A DNA stretch of 64,000 nucleotides from Paenibacillus mellifer (GCF_023195895.1 NZ_JALPRK010000004.1:62001-126000), one strand, 5' to 3'. Counted from the stretch's first letter, positions 51,983-61,212 are shown. The notes: generated by a model not told the origin, from the letters alone. A program made the numbers and translations.

Positions 51983-52790
51983 GCTGACATCCGGGGCTGT
52001 AGAATACCTTGCGCCCGTTCATTTCCGCTTTTACGATTTGGTCGCCGCAGCGCGGACAGGTCTCTCCCTCCCGTTCGTACACCCTGCAGGTTTCGTTCGA
52101 TCCTCCAGTCAGCTTGTCGTCCTTGGTCAGCGGCATCTCCATATATCCGCCGGCCTCCGTCGCCTCGATGAGCACGTCCCGGACCGCTTGGTACAGGCGG
52201 GAGAAATCCTCATCGCTCAAATTTTGCAGCTTGGCCATCGGCAACAGCTCGGCGGCGAACGCAATTTCGTCCGCGTAACAATTGCCGATTCCGGCAATGA
52301 CGTCCTGATTAACAAGCGTCGTCTTCAGACTTCCCCGCCGCTTGCGAAGCAGCGTGGTAAACCGCTCTGCGTTCATCCGCCGATCCAGAAGCTCCGGCCC
52401 CAGATGGGACAGCAATTCCTCGGCTTCTTTAGCGGTGTGTAGATGCAGATGCCCCAGACGCAACCCAATGAAATACAACACATGGGACTCCCCAAAGGTA
52501 ATTTCGACCTGGGTGCTGCGGTCCGGGCGGTCCTCCTTGGAACCAAGGTACAATAATCCGCCAAGCATTAAGTGGAGCAGCAATCTTCGTCCGTTATCCA
52601 AATGGAACAGTAGATGCTTGCCCCGACGTTCGATGAAGATGACCTGTCTTCCTAGCAGTTCTCGGGCAAACGCCTCCGCTGGTAAATTCACCGATTTCTC
52701 CCGGCCTACAACCACCTCAGTAATCGGAAGATCCAAAATATGTTGCGATAGCTGTATTCGATAATTTTCCATCTCCGGCAATTCCGGCAT
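51972..52790 (-). CDS. mutM: Formamidopyrimidine-DNA glycosylase family protein with altered zinc finger
   Basis: A 272-aa Fpg/Nei enzyme. PELPEME supplies the catalytic Pro2-Glu3, RRGKHLLFHL the beta-turn Lys, and the H2TH region includes VNQDVIAGIGNCYADEIAF. The C-terminal zinc finger reads CPRC (245-248) and then SPGC (265-268), so the third of four cysteines is Ser265. This may weaken zinc binding or be rescued by another ligand. First gene of a pair with nfo. Fpg versus Nei specificity is uncertain, so the symbol is provisional. Confidence 0.85.
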   Translation of the reverse strand: MPELPEMENYRIQLSQHILDLPITEVVVGREKSVNLPAEAFARELLGRQVIFIERRGKHLLFHLDNGRRLLLHLMLGGLLYLGSKEDRPDRSTQVEITFGESHVLYFIGLRLGHLHLHTAKEAEELLSHLGPELLDRRMNAERFTTLLRKRRGSLKTTLVNQDVIAGIGNCYADEIAFAAELLPMAKLQNLSDEDFSRLYQAVRDVLIEATEAGGYMEMPLTKDDKLTGGSNETCRVYEREGETCPRCGDQIVKAEMNGRKVFYSPGCQHDR

Positions 52791-52811
52791 GGTACATCTT
52801 TCCCTTCATTC

Positions 52812-53630
52812 TTATAAGTTCGATCCGCAGATCCATGCTCTGACTTCCGCCAGATCGCGGCATAATACATCCGCCGACACGCCCGAAGATTTCACAAAGT
52901 CCGGCAGATTGTCAGCCGTCGTGACACCGGTGAGTGTCAGAATGGTCCCGCAGCCGGCATTCACCCCAGCGGCAATATCCGTATGCAGATTATCTCCGAT
53001 GACCGCCACTTCCAAAGCCTTTAATCCAAGCCTAGCAATGGCAAAATCCATCAAAGGCGCTGCCGGTTTACCAATCACCACAGGTTTCACGCCTGTGGCC
53101 GCTTGAATGGCTACAGATAGAGTTCCCGCCCCAGGCATCAAACCCTCCTGGGAGGGCAGCAGCAAGTCGGGATTGGTTAAGACATAATGGGCCCCACCCC
53201 GAATCCACCTTGCAGCTTGAGTTAACGTTTCATATGTAAATTGGCGGTCAATGCCCTGGACCACCACGTCCGGTTCTTCCGAAGTCAACTGGAGTCCAGC
53301 TTCGATGAGCGCCTTCGTGAGTCCGGCTTCACCGATGGCCGCCACCTTGCAGCCCGGCCGATCCTTGGCAATGGACTTGGCCGCTGCAACCGCCGACGTG
53401 CAGACTTCCTCCGCCCGGGCCGATATACCCATCGCCTCTAAATGCGCGGCGACTTCTTCGGGCGTCCGCGAGGAATTGTTGGTGACGAACAGAAAGGGAA
53501 TCCGCTTGGCTCGCAAGGCAGAGATCAGATCGTCCGCGCCGGGAATCATCTTAGGCCCATGATATAAAGTGCCGTCCAAATCAATGAGATAGGCCTTCCA
53601 ACCCTTTGGCAAAATTCTCATCCTTTCCAT
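52812..53630 (-). CDS. HAD-IIA (NagD/AraL-like) phosphatase
   Basis: A 272-aa HAD phosphatase with a C2-type cap. Motif I is LIDLDGTLYHG, motif II FVTNNSSRTPEEV, motif III VIGKPAAPLMDFA, and motif IV VIGDNLHTDIAAGVNAG. The start is unclear: ATGs at 53630 and 53621 lack a well-spaced site, and a TTG at 53612 follows AAAGG by nine bases. Substrates in this group include sugar phosphates and nucleotides. It precedes mutM-nfo on the same strand by 21 bases, so co-transcription is possible. Confidence 0.88.
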   Translation of the reverse strand: MERMRILPKGWKAYLIDLDGTLYHGPKMIPGADDLISALRAKRIPFLFVTNNSSRTPEEVAAHLEAMGISARAEEVCTSAVAAAKSIAKDRPGCKVAAIGEAGLTKALIEAGLQLTSEEPDVVVQGIDRQFTYETLTQAARWIRGGAHYVLTNPDLLLPSQEGLMPGAGTLSVAIQAATGVKPVVIGKPAAPLMDFAIARLGLKALEVAVIGDNLHTDIAAGVNAGCGTILTLTGVTTADNLPDFVKSSGVSADVLCRDLAEVRAWICGSNL

Positions 53631-53829
53631 TCAACGGTGTTACCTTTTATTGTACCTAGGAAACCCGGGATCAGGCAAATTTTTCCGTTACCCATCCGAA
53701 GTTTTGTCAAAAAAGAGCTTCGATCCGCCGCACAGCGTCGAACCAACACGAACGATGTGGTAACAGGACTTTTTTCCCTTGCCAAACTTTGAAACGCCCT
53801 GTCATTTCCTGCGCTTTCCCGGAAAATAA

Positions 53830-54768
53830 TTATTTCTTCCCGCAGCGTCGCGCTACCGGATATAGCACATGCTCCCGGGCCAGCTGCGCGTTTGGGAATA
53901 CCTCATGGGCTTCCTCTTGCAAGCGTAACAGCTGGTCATCCGATTTATAGCGTGAGCTGAAATGGGTCAATAGCAGCTGCTGTACACCGGCTTCCCTGGC
54001 GGCTTCTGCAGCTTGCTTGGCGGTGCTGTGGTGATAATCGTGGGCGGTTTTCGCCAGTTCATCCAGAAAGGTAGCCTCATGCACAAGCAAGTCGGCGTTT
54101 TCGGCCAAGGTTAATACAGTCTTACAAGGCCGTGTATCGCCGAGAATGGTCACGATCCTCCCGGCCTTGGGTTCCCCTAGCACATCCTTTGCATGCAGCG
54201 TCTCTCCGCCCGGAGCCACTACGCTTTCCCCGCGTTTGAGCTTGCCATACAACGGTCCGGGACGAATGCCATACCGTTCCAACACGGCGGCGTCCAGCTT
54301 ACCGGGCAAATCCTTCTCAATCACCCGATAGCCGTAGCTGTCAATCCGATGCTCCAGCAGCGCCGTTTCAACCCGAAACGTCTCATCCTCAAACAAGACG
54401 CCGCCTTGATGCTCCACGATCTCCAGCTTATAGTTAATACGCGATTCACTAAGCGACAACGTCGTCTCTACGAATTTCTTTAAACCCTTTGGACCGAAAA
54501 TGACCAAGGGAGTGTCTCCCCCCTGATAGGCGCGGCTCGAAATGAGCCCCGGCAAGCCAAAGAGATGATCCCCATGAAGATGGGTGATAAATATGAATTC
54601 CAATTTACTTAATTTCAGCGGTGAACGCAGAATCTGATGTTGGGTGCCCTCACCGCAATCGAACAGCCAGAGAGAGCGTCGCTCCTCCAGCAGACGCAAA
54701 GCCACTGAGGTCACATTCCGTTCCAAAGACGGTACCCCCGCGTTCGTCCCCAAAAAATAGAGTTCCAT
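53830..54768 (-). CDS. rnz: Ribonuclease Z
   Basis: A 312-aa tRNA 3'-processing endonuclease of the metallo-beta-lactamase fold. Metal motif HLHGDH in THLHGDHLFGLPG, FDCGEGTQHQ, ILGDTRPC, VHEATF and a late His in LLTHFSSRY are present. The exosite arm typical of short RNase Z lies near residues 155-180. The ATG has AAAGGA upstream. The 199 bases after its stop (53631-53829) contain no gene or clear regulatory element. Confidence 0.95.
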   Translation of the reverse strand: MELYFLGTNAGVPSLERNVTSVALRLLEERRSLWLFDCGEGTQHQILRSPLKLSKLEFIFITHLHGDHLFGLPGLISSRAYQGGDTPLVIFGPKGLKKFVETTLSLSESRINYKLEIVEHQGGVLFEDETFRVETALLEHRIDSYGYRVIEKDLPGKLDAAVLERYGIRPGPLYGKLKRGESVVAPGGETLHAKDVLGEPKAGRIVTILGDTRPCKTVLTLAENADLLVHEATFLDELAKTAHDYHHSTAKQAAEAAREAGVQQLLLTHFSSRYKSDDQLLRLQEEAHEVFPNAQLAREHVLYPVARRCGKK

Positions 54769-54818
54769 GCCTTTATCGTCCTTTACGCTAGAATGGTTCG
54801 CATGACGTACAGATTACC

Positions 54819-54845
54819 AAAACCCTCCGAAGTTCGGAGGGTTTT
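54819..54845. terminator. Terminator after metH
   Basis: AAAACCCTCCGAA pairs with TTCGGAGGGTTTT, near-perfect, with U-tracts on both strands. It lies 21 bases past the metH stop and can end metH transcripts. Confidence 0.9.
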
Positions 54846-54866
54846 CCAAGGAGCTTCTTTATGAGA

Positions 54867-57800
54867 TTATACCCCAGCTTTGTCTACGTTAAAATATTGC
54901 GCTTCGGGGTGAGCAAAAACCATCGCGGAAACGGAAGCTTCCGGTTCCATCATGAAGCCTTCGGTTAACGTGATGCCGATGTCCTCTGGCTGCATGAGGT
55001 CAAACAGCAACTGTTGGTCCTCGAGATCCGGGCAGGCCGGATAACCAAACGACACGCGAATCCCTTGATAACGTGCGCCATGCCGCTGTTTCATCGTCAT
55101 GTTCGCCGGATCCGGGAACCCCCAGGTATCCCGCATGATATGGTGCACCCGCTCTGCTAGAGCTTCCGCTAGTTCTAGTGCTACCGCCTGCAGCACATGT
55201 GAACGCAGATAGTCGCCTTGTTCCTTCCACTTCTCGGACAAATCCCGGACACCTTGGCCGGCCGTGACGACCAGGAAGCCTACATAATCCATTTCTCCGC
55301 TGTCCACGGACTTCAAGAAATCTGCCAAGCACAGGTAAGGTTCGACCTTTTGCCGCGGGAAGCTGAACCGCTTCAACACTTTGCCTGGTTCGGCCGGATC
55401 ATAAATAAGAATATCGTTACCGGACGATTGCGCCGGGAAGAACCGATACATCGCCTGCGTGCGAATGATGCCGTCCGTTACCGCTTCCAGCAGGATTTGA
55501 TCGACCGTTTCCTTCAGCTGTACCGCCTTTGCTTCGCCTGCGGCTAATTGCTGCTCCACCGAACCGCGAAGCCCAAGATGATGGCCCAGCAACATTTGCA
55601 TATTGATATAAGGCGTGATATGACCAATCGGATAATCGCGAAGCACATGCCGCTCTAGATCCGGCGGAAGATAAACCGGCGCATCCGTCGATATTTTGGA
55701 TCGCTCCACACGGGTCAGTTCAGGCAGAGGTTCAGCAACGGCAACCGCCCGATCCGTTTCTTTCTCCTCTTCCATTTGGAGACGCATTTGCTCCCGGGCG
55801 GACGGATCCATCAGCTTATTGGCCAAATCAAGGCCGTCCATTGCGTCCTTGGCGTATACGACCATGCCGTCGTATTCGGGCCGAATCCGCGTCTTGGTAA
55901 ACTTGCGGGTTAACGCCGCACCGCCCACAAGGATCGGGACGTCGATACCGGCATTGCGCAAGTCCTGCGCTGTCGTCACCATTTGCTGGGCCGATTTCAC
56001 CAACAGACCGGAAAGGCCAATCGCATCCGCTTTCTCCTTGCGATACGCCTCAATAATGCGCTCCGGTGGTACTTTTATGCCCAAATTGACGATCTGGTAA
56101 CCATTATTTGAGAGAATGATCTCGACCAGGTTTTTGCCAATATCATGCACATCCCCCTTCACGGTCGCCAGCATAATTTTCCCTTTGACGCTGGTTTCGT
56201 TCTTCTCCATAAATGGTTCAAGGTAGGCCACCGATGCTTTCATTACCTCCGCGCTTTGCAGAACCTCGGCGACGATGAGCTCGTTGTTATTAAACAACCG
56301 ACCGACCTCTTCCATACCGGCCATCAAAGGACCGTTGATTACTTCAAGCGCGGTGTATTTCTTCAGCGCTTCCTCCAGATCGGGGATTAGCCCTTCCTTC
56401 GTCCCTTCCACAACATAAGAACCCAAACGTTCCTCGAGAGAGAGCTGAGTGGACTTCTCAACCTTCTCGACCTTCTTGTTACGGAAAGCGGCCACAAAGG
56501 CAGCCAACGTCACGTCGTTGGTATGATAAATCAGCTCTTCCGCCAGACGGCGCTCCTCTTCCGGAATTCTCGCGTAACGCTCCAGCTTTTCCGTATTTAC
56601 GATCGCGTAATCAAGCCCGGCTTTCGTGCATTCGTACAGGAATACCGAGTTCAATACTTCCCGACCGGCTTCTGGCAAGCCAAACGACACGTTGCTGATT
56701 CCCAGCACAGTGTGGACTTTCGGAAGCGCCTCTTTAATCAGACGGATCCCTTCGATCGTTTCCTTGGCCGAGCCGATATACTGCTCATCCCCTGTACCTA
56801 CCGGGAACACGAGCGGATCAAAGATCAAATCCTCCGAATTGAGTCCATATTTATGAACGAGCAGATCATGCGAACGTTTCGAGACCTCAAGCTTGTCTTC
56901 CCGGGTGATCGCTTGCCCGCGTTCATCAATGGTACCCACAACCACAGCCGCTCCGTATTTATGGATCAGCGGTGTGACAAGTTCGAATTTCTCTTCGCCA
57001 TCCTCTAAGTTAATGGAGTTAATGATGGATTTGCCCTGACAATATTGAAGCGCTAAATCCAGTACTTTCGGATCTGTCGTATCGATCATCAGCGGCACCT
57101 TGACTTTCTTGACGACCAGTTCAAGGAATTTCTTGATATCCTCCGCTTCATCGCGATCCGGGTCCTGCACGCAAACATCCACGACCTGCGCTCCATTCTT
57201 CACTTGAGCACGGGCGATTTCCGAAGCTTCTTCGTATTTGCCTTCTACGATCAGCCGTTTAAATTTACGCGAACCCAGAACATTTGTTCTCTCACCGACC
57301 AAGTAAGGACGGTTCTCCGATTCAATATAGACCGGCTCGATCCCGGAAAGCGCCGGCAGATGGCTGCCTGTCAGCTCCCGAGGTTGATAATCCTTCAGCG
57401 TGTTCGCTAACGCGGCGATATGAGCTGGCGTCGTTCCGCAGCAGCCGCCGGCAATGTTCAGCCAGCCTTGCTCGGCGAATGCGGACATTTTCTGAGCAAG
57501 CGAATCCGGAGATTCGTGGTAAGTGCCGTTTTCGTCCGGCAGACCAGCGTTAGGATGGCAGCTGACCGCTGCCTGCGCAAGCCCCGACAAGGTACGGATA
57601 TGGTCGCGCATGAACTCCGGCCCGGTTGCGCAGTTCAGACCGATGGAGATCGGATTCAAATGCTCTAATGAAATGTAAAAGGCTTCGATATTTTGACCCG
57701 CCAGCGTCGTGCCCATCGGCTCGATTGTGCCCGAGATCATAATCGGCAACGTAATTCCTGTATTGGCAAAAGCTTGCTTGATCCCGATGCTTCCCGCCTT

Positions 57801-58310
57801 CACATTTAAAGTATCCTGTGAGGTTTCCAACATCAGCGCATCAACGCCAGCCTCAATCAACGCCTCTGCTTGCTCCGCATAGCTGGCTGTCAATTCGTCG
57901 AACGTAACGCCGCCGGTGACGGACAAGGTCTTTGTCGTTGGTCCCAAGATGCCCACCACGTAGCGAGGTTGTTCCGGTGTACTATATTTTTCCGCGGCTT
58001 CGATTGCCAGCTTGGCCGCAGCCAAATTGATTTCACGTGCTCTTTGCGGAATATCGTATTCAGCCAGCACGACAGAGGTCGCGCCAAACGTATTCGTTTC
58101 GATCAAATCGGCACCCGCCGCAAGATATTTCTCGTGGATGCCGCGTATCACATCCGGACGGGTGAGCACGAGCATTTCGTTGCAGCCGTCCAGCTCTTCG
58201 CCGCCGAAATCGGCCGGAGTCAGGTCTTCCTGCTGAATCATGGTGCCCATGGCGCCATCGAGGATTAATATTCGTTCTTTCATTTTTTCGAGCAGGCTTG
58301 GTTTACTCAT
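54867..58310 (-). CDS. metH: Cobalamin-dependent methionine synthase
   Basis: An 1147-aa four-module enzyme that transfers methyl from methyl-tetrahydrofolate to homocysteine through cobalamin. The homocysteine module has Zn ligands in GLNCATG and GGCCGTTPAH. The folate module starts near 340 (ERTNVLGSRKFK). The cap and B12 domain carry DVHDIGKN (His as lower cobalt ligand), and the C-terminal SAM-binding activation domain includes RGSVEQQLAAGEAKA. ATG at 58310 has GGGAGGG eight bases upstream and is preferred to 58316. No SAM or cobalamin riboswitch was seen upstream. Confidence 0.97.
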   Translation of the reverse strand: MSKPSLLEKMKERILILDGAMGTMIQQEDLTPADFGGEELDGCNEMLVLTRPDVIRGIHEKYLAAGADLIETNTFGATSVVLAEYDIPQRAREINLAAAKLAIEAAEKYSTPEQPRYVVGILGPTTKTLSVTGGVTFDELTASYAEQAEALIEAGVDALMLETSQDTLNVKAGSIGIKQAFANTGITLPIMISGTIEPMGTTLAGQNIEAFYISLEHLNPISIGLNCATGPEFMRDHIRTLSGLAQAAVSCHPNAGLPDENGTYHESPDSLAQKMSAFAEQGWLNIAGGCCGTTPAHIAALANTLKDYQPRELTGSHLPALSGIEPVYIESENRPYLVGERTNVLGSRKFKRLIVEGKYEEASEIARAQVKNGAQVVDVCVQDPDRDEAEDIKKFLELVVKKVKVPLMIDTTDPKVLDLALQYCQGKSIINSINLEDGEEKFELVTPLIHKYGAAVVVGTIDERGQAITREDKLEVSKRSHDLLVHKYGLNSEDLIFDPLVFPVGTGDEQYIGSAKETIEGIRLIKEALPKVHTVLGISNVSFGLPEAGREVLNSVFLYECTKAGLDYAIVNTEKLERYARIPEEERRLAEELIYHTNDVTLAAFVAAFRNKKVEKVEKSTQLSLEERLGSYVVEGTKEGLIPDLEEALKKYTALEVINGPLMAGMEEVGRLFNNNELIVAEVLQSAEVMKASVAYLEPFMEKNETSVKGKIMLATVKGDVHDIGKNLVEIILSNNGYQIVNLGIKVPPERIIEAYRKEKADAIGLSGLLVKSAQQMVTTAQDLRNAGIDVPILVGGAALTRKFTKTRIRPEYDGMVVYAKDAMDGLDLANKLMDPSAREQMRLQMEEEKETDRAVAVAEPLPELTRVERSKISTDAPVYLPPDLERHVLRDYPIGHITPYINMQMLLGHHLGLRGSVEQQLAAGEAKAVQLKETVDQILLEAVTDGIIRTQAMYRFFPAQSSGNDILIYDPAEPGKVLKRFSFPRQKVEPYLCLADFLKSVDSGEMDYVGFLVVTAGQGVRDLSEKWKEQGDYLRSHVLQAVALELAEALAERVHHIMRDTWGFPDPANMTMKQRHGARYQGIRVSFGYPACPDLEDQQLLFDLMQPEDIGITLTEGFMMEPEASVSAMVFAHPEAQYFNVDKAGV

Positions 58311-58500
58311 GATCATGTCCCTCCCGTAAAACGTTACGTTTTAGTTTAACAGAATAAAGCGTTGAAGGAAAGAGACGTTGGCGAATTCAATGCTCTCCTC
58401 GCCTAATTTAAGGAATTGTTATCCCATCGATCAACTCAGTATTAAAAACCGAACAAACTGAAGTTCACCCTTTGTGAAAATTCGGAAATCCCCTCAACGT

Positions 58501-58533
58501 AAAAAGCCGCTGCCCCCTCAGGGTGCAGCAGCT
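58501..58533 (-). terminator. Terminator of the FixH/YtkA-like lipoprotein gene
   Basis: On the minus strand GCTGC and CCCT pair with AGGG and GCAGC, then GGC and five U follow. It stands just past the lipoprotein stop. Confidence 0.8.
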
Positions 58534-58556
58534 AAACTTCATGGTAAGTCGCGAGC

Positions 58557-58970
58557 TTATTCCACCGTAAATTGCTTCGATGGCATGGAGTGCTGATCGC
58601 GCGCGGTGACATGGGAAATCACTTCATAGGTCCCCGGCTCCTCAAACGTATGCTCCAACACATAAGTACCGTTCCCGGCACTCTTAACTTGAACCTGGTT
58701 ATGTTTGGCATTGTCGTCGGCCGTGTTCCAAAATTCGAACATGACCTCCTTCGCATCGTCTACATTCTCACCTTGGTGAGTCACTTTCGCGGTAAACTTC
58801 ACCGAATCCCCGGTCTTGATGGGAGATGGCGCGACCTCAAGCTCAACTTGTATGGGTACCAGCATCGTGTCCGTCTGAGCAGACGTCGATTTGTTACTGC
58901 CGCATCCAGCGATGACGACCAAAATAAACATGAGGGTGGCGAACAGCCCCGTTATCCTCTGATTTCGCAT
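58557..58970 (-). CDS. Lipoprotein with FixH/YtkA-like domain
   Basis: A 137-aa lipoprotein with hydrophobic LFATLMFILVVIAGC (lipobox VIAGC) and one Ig-like beta domain (about 45-137): VELEVAPSPIKTGDSVKFTAKVTHQGE and a C-terminal GTYEVISHVTARDQHSM. This matches the YtkA/FixH-like group seen near cytochrome-related genes, with function unsettled. ATG at 58970 with GGGGGGAA is preferred to the 59006 frame. It ends in its own terminator. Confidence 0.78.
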   Translation of the reverse strand: MRNQRITGLFATLMFILVVIAGCGSNKSTSAQTDTMLVPIQVELEVAPSPIKTGDSVKFTAKVTHQGENVDDAKEVMFEFWNTADDNAKHNQVQVKSAGNGTYVLEHTFEEPGTYEVISHVTARDQHSMPSKQFTVE

Positions 58971-59027
58971 ACAGATTCCCCCCCTTCCGCGCGGCTCACG
59001 CCTCATCTATCAAAGCTTAGATCCGCC

Positions 59028-59825
59028 TTAAGCGAGCTTGTCCAAGAGTCCGTGCAATTCGGACAAATGTTTGATTTCATAGTCCGGCACGATCTCACCG
59101 CTTAACGTTTTGCCGTCCCGATTAACCCAAACCGCCGTCATTCCGACACTGAGCGCACCCTTAATATCCGTCGTCAGCTTATCCCCAACCATGATCCCCT
59201 CGCCGGGTTCGATCGCCAGACGTTCCAACGCATGCCGGAAAATAGACGGATCCGGTTTGCCTTTGCCGAAATTTCCGGAAATAACGATCTCATCAAAGTA
59301 CGGTGCCAATTCCGGCACCCCATCCAGCTTCTCCTGCTGAAGCGCCGGACAACCATTCGTCAACAGCAATAGCTTCACTTTGCCTTTCAATTCCTTGAGA
59401 ATCTGGAACGTTTCCTCATATACGTGAGGACGGGAGCGGCGTTCGCGTCCGAATTGTTCCGCCAACACGCCGGCCAACTCCTCGTCATCCACTCCAAGTG
59501 CAAGCAGACCACGCCGCCAAGATTCCTTGCGATAGATCGGGGCTAACTGCTCCAATTGGCGAAATTCCGGTTGTTCCCCTGCAGAGAACGTTGCCCATAA
59601 CCCCTCAAACGGATTAATACCAATCATCGTTGTGAAAGGATAGGTCTCATAGGATTCATACAAGCTCCGGGCTTCCCGGCGTACCGCCTCTTCCAATTCT
59701 TCCGAATTCAACTTCCCCGACTTGGCCGCCGCGCTTTCACATGTCGCCGCAAAAGCTTCTCTTACGCTCCGCTCATCCCAGAGCAGCGTGTCGTCCAGGT
59801 CAAAACATACCGCTTTGATCGTCAT
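59028..59825 (-). CDS. HAD-superfamily hydrolase
   Basis: A 265-aa HAD enzyme of subclass IA. Motif I is CFDLDDTLLWD, motif II LLLTNGCPALQQ, motif III Lys in GKGKPDPSIF and motif IV MVGDKLTTDIKGAL. A helical cap lies between about 20 and 110. All catalytic residues are intact. Similar Bacillota proteins are general phosphatases with unknown main substrates. It is 57 bases upstream of the lipoprotein gene on the same strand. Confidence 0.88.
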   Translation of the reverse strand: MTIKAVCFDLDDTLLWDERSVREAFAATCESAAAKSGKLNSEELEEAVRREARSLYESYETYPFTTMIGINPFEGLWATFSAGEQPEFRQLEQLAPIYRKESWRRGLLALGVDDEELAGVLAEQFGRERRSRPHVYEETFQILKELKGKVKLLLLTNGCPALQQEKLDGVPELAPYFDEIVISGNFGKGKPDPSIFRHALERLAIEPGEGIMVGDKLTTDIKGALSVGMTAVWVNRDGKTLSGEIVPDYEIKHLSELHGLLDKLA

Positions 59826-59870
59826 TCGTCCCAGCCCTCTCCGTTCGATCGCTTTAGATTTACAACTGTT

Positions 59871-60401
59871 TTATTCTCTTTCCAGCTTTACCTGATGGGT
59901 ATTGGCATACAGCTCCAACCGTGTGGCCATCGCTTCCGTATCGAAACGGTTGCGTGTGCGGTAAAACACCCACTTAGGTTCCCGGGTCTTCGGTTCAATC
60001 ACAATCTTGTTCCGGCTAACCTTGATTTTGCTAATGTTACCGGCATCGAGCATACGATCACGATTAAATTTCGAAGTGTACAGCCAGCTCTTGTTAATGC
60101 GCAAATAAGGCTTGCGAAGGAAAATGGCCAAAGCCAGCACAATATACAAAAAGATCGTCGCCCAATACAGCACCGAGTTCACTTCCGCAGAATTGCCGAT
60201 GATCCCAACGCTGCCATACAGCAGAGCCAATAAGAACAAAGCAAAGGGCAAAATGATATTGCGCCCTTTAAATACGTCGCCTTCTCCTTTTGCGCCAAGC
60301 GTTGACCGTGAATTTCGGGTCGTCTGCCCGGCTTTGGGTCCCTTGCCTTTCTTATTCATTCTAACTTGATTACGTTCTACTTTACGATCAAACGAACCCA
60401 T
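59871..60401 (-). CDS. Conserved membrane protein, unknown function
   Basis: A 176-aa protein with a basic, polar N-terminal tail of about 45 residues, two membrane helices (about 50-66 and 77-95) and a C-terminal cytoplasmic domain rich in Lys and Arg with beta-strand character (KIKVSRNKIVIEPKTREP), like a small PH-type domain. No enzyme motif. It follows the DUF896 gene by 12 bases, so it may be in that operon. Function unknown. Confidence 0.72.
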   Translation of the reverse strand: MGSFDRKVERNQVRMNKKGKGPKAGQTTRNSRSTLGAKGEGDVFKGRNIILPFALFLLALLYGSVGIIGNSAEVNSVLYWATIFLYIVLALAIFLRKPYLRINKSWLYTSKFNRDRMLDAGNISKIKVSRNKIVIEPKTREPKWVFYRTRNRFDTEAMATRLELYANTHQVKLERE

Positions 60402-60413
60402 ACCTGTTCCTCC

Positions 60414-60587
60414 CTATTTATCTACAATCTCGATCGACTCGAGCTGTTGCCGAAAATTCCTGCGAACGTTTTGCAGATACGTTTCCCGGAGCTGGGCTCT
60501 TTCCAATAGCTCGTCCTGTGATAGTCCTTCCTGCTTCGCTTTACGAGCCAGCTCGTTAATCCGCTTAACCAACGCATCAATGTCCAT
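60414..60587 (-). CDS. ynzC: DUF896 (YnzC-like) small protein
   Basis: A 57-aa protein not long enough for most cutoffs. It begins MDIDALVKRINELARK and continues with EGLSQDELLERAQLRETYL, the DUF896 two-helix signature. GGGAGG stands six bases before the ATG. In Bacillus subtilis ynzC is in the SOS-induced yneA-yneB-ynzC operon next to lexA; here it follows the yneA-like gene but a terminator intervenes and yneB is absent. The overlapping 70-aa frame at 60422-60634 is a shadow. Confidence 0.88.
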   Translation of the reverse strand: MDIDALVKRINELARKAKQEGLSQDELLERAQLRETYLQNVRRNFRQQLESIEIVDK

Positions 60588-60662
60588 AAGTTCCTCCCAC
60601 TTCTATATATACTATGCTCCCCATGGTGTAACACAGGGCATTAATTCATACTTTGACATGAG

Positions 60663-60715
60663 AAAAAGAGCTTGTCAAGGCGACGGCAACCCCTCCGTAT
60701 CCTTAAGACAAGCTC
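60663..60715 (-). terminator. Terminator after the yneA-like gene
   Basis: GAGCTTGTC pairs with GACAAGCTC across a 30-base partly structured loop, followed on the minus strand by TTTTTC. Confidence 0.75.
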
Positions 60716-60750
60716 ATGATCTTCCTATATAATACAACCTCGATGAACCT

Positions 60751-61119
60751 CTAATGTTTGGCTGGCAGCATTAGCGTATCTCCGGCTTGAATCGAGCTGG
60801 TTCCCAGCCCATTGGTCCGCATCAACTTCTGAATATAGACTCGCGTATCTTGACCCTGAGGCTTGTGCGCCACGGCAATTTCCCACAAGGTGTCTCCTGG
60901 CATAACCACAACGTATTTCTGTTCTTCCGCTGCGGTATTGTCGTTGGATGCTGCGAACGCCTGTACCATACCGGTGCATGTGATGCTGAGAATGATCAGA
61001 AGCACGGCGATCTTGGATAATCTGCTCTTCAGGAACGTGTTCATATGTAATCTTCTCTCCACAGGACGACGAAAAGAAGGTTGTTCGTAGATGCTTTGAT
61101 AGGAACTATACTTCAACAT
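60751..61119 (-). CDS. yneA: LysM protein, YneA-like SOS cell-division suppressor
   Basis: A 122-aa protein with a membrane helix at about 36-54 (IAVLLIILSITCTGMVQAF) and a C-terminal LysM domain (about 68-118, YVVVMPGDTLWEIAV). YneA proteins block division after DNA damage by acting at the septum. It is divergent from lexA, and its promoter (TTGAAA-N17-TATATT) has an SOS box in the spacer. Start is uncertain: the ATG at 61119 has GGAG nine bases upstream, and the ATG at 61044 has GGAGAG. The longer form adds 25 polar residues. Confidence 0.85.
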   Translation of the reverse strand: MLKYSSYQSIYEQPSFRRPVERRLHMNTFLKSRLSKIAVLLIILSITCTGMVQAFAASNDNTAAEEQKYVVVMPGDTLWEIAVAHKPQGQDTRVYIQKLMRTNGLGTSSIQAGDTLMLPAKH

Positions 61120-61159
61120 TTAACCATCACTCCAAACAAGTGTTCTGATTTCTGTAATC

Positions 61160-61188
61160 AATATAACACGAACATTTGTTTGTTTCAA
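61160..61188 (-). promoter_or_regulatory. yneA promoter with SOS box in spacer
   Basis: On the minus strand, -35 TTGAAA (61183-61188), 17-base spacer, -10 TATATT (61160-61165). The SOS box CGAACATTTGTTTG (61169-61182) fills the spacer, so LexA binding would block polymerase. Confidence 0.85.
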
Positions 61189-61198
61189 TAGTGTTTTT

Positions 61199-61212
61199 CG
61201 AACGGTTGTTCT
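61199..61212. promoter_or_regulatory. SOS (LexA) box 2
   Basis: CGAACGGTTGTTCT fits the Gram-positive LexA consensus CGAAC-N4-GTTCG with one end mismatch. It lies between the two divergent promoters. Confidence 0.8.

Noticed and set aside
58311-58500. Possible SAM or cobalamin riboswitch before metH
   Set aside because: Neither the S-box core nor the B12-box sequence is present, and no terminator-type leader lies between the region and the metH start.
60422-60634. 70-aa frame overlapping the DUF896 gene
   Set aside because: The shorter 57-aa frame has the ribosome site and the DUF896 signature; this one has neither.
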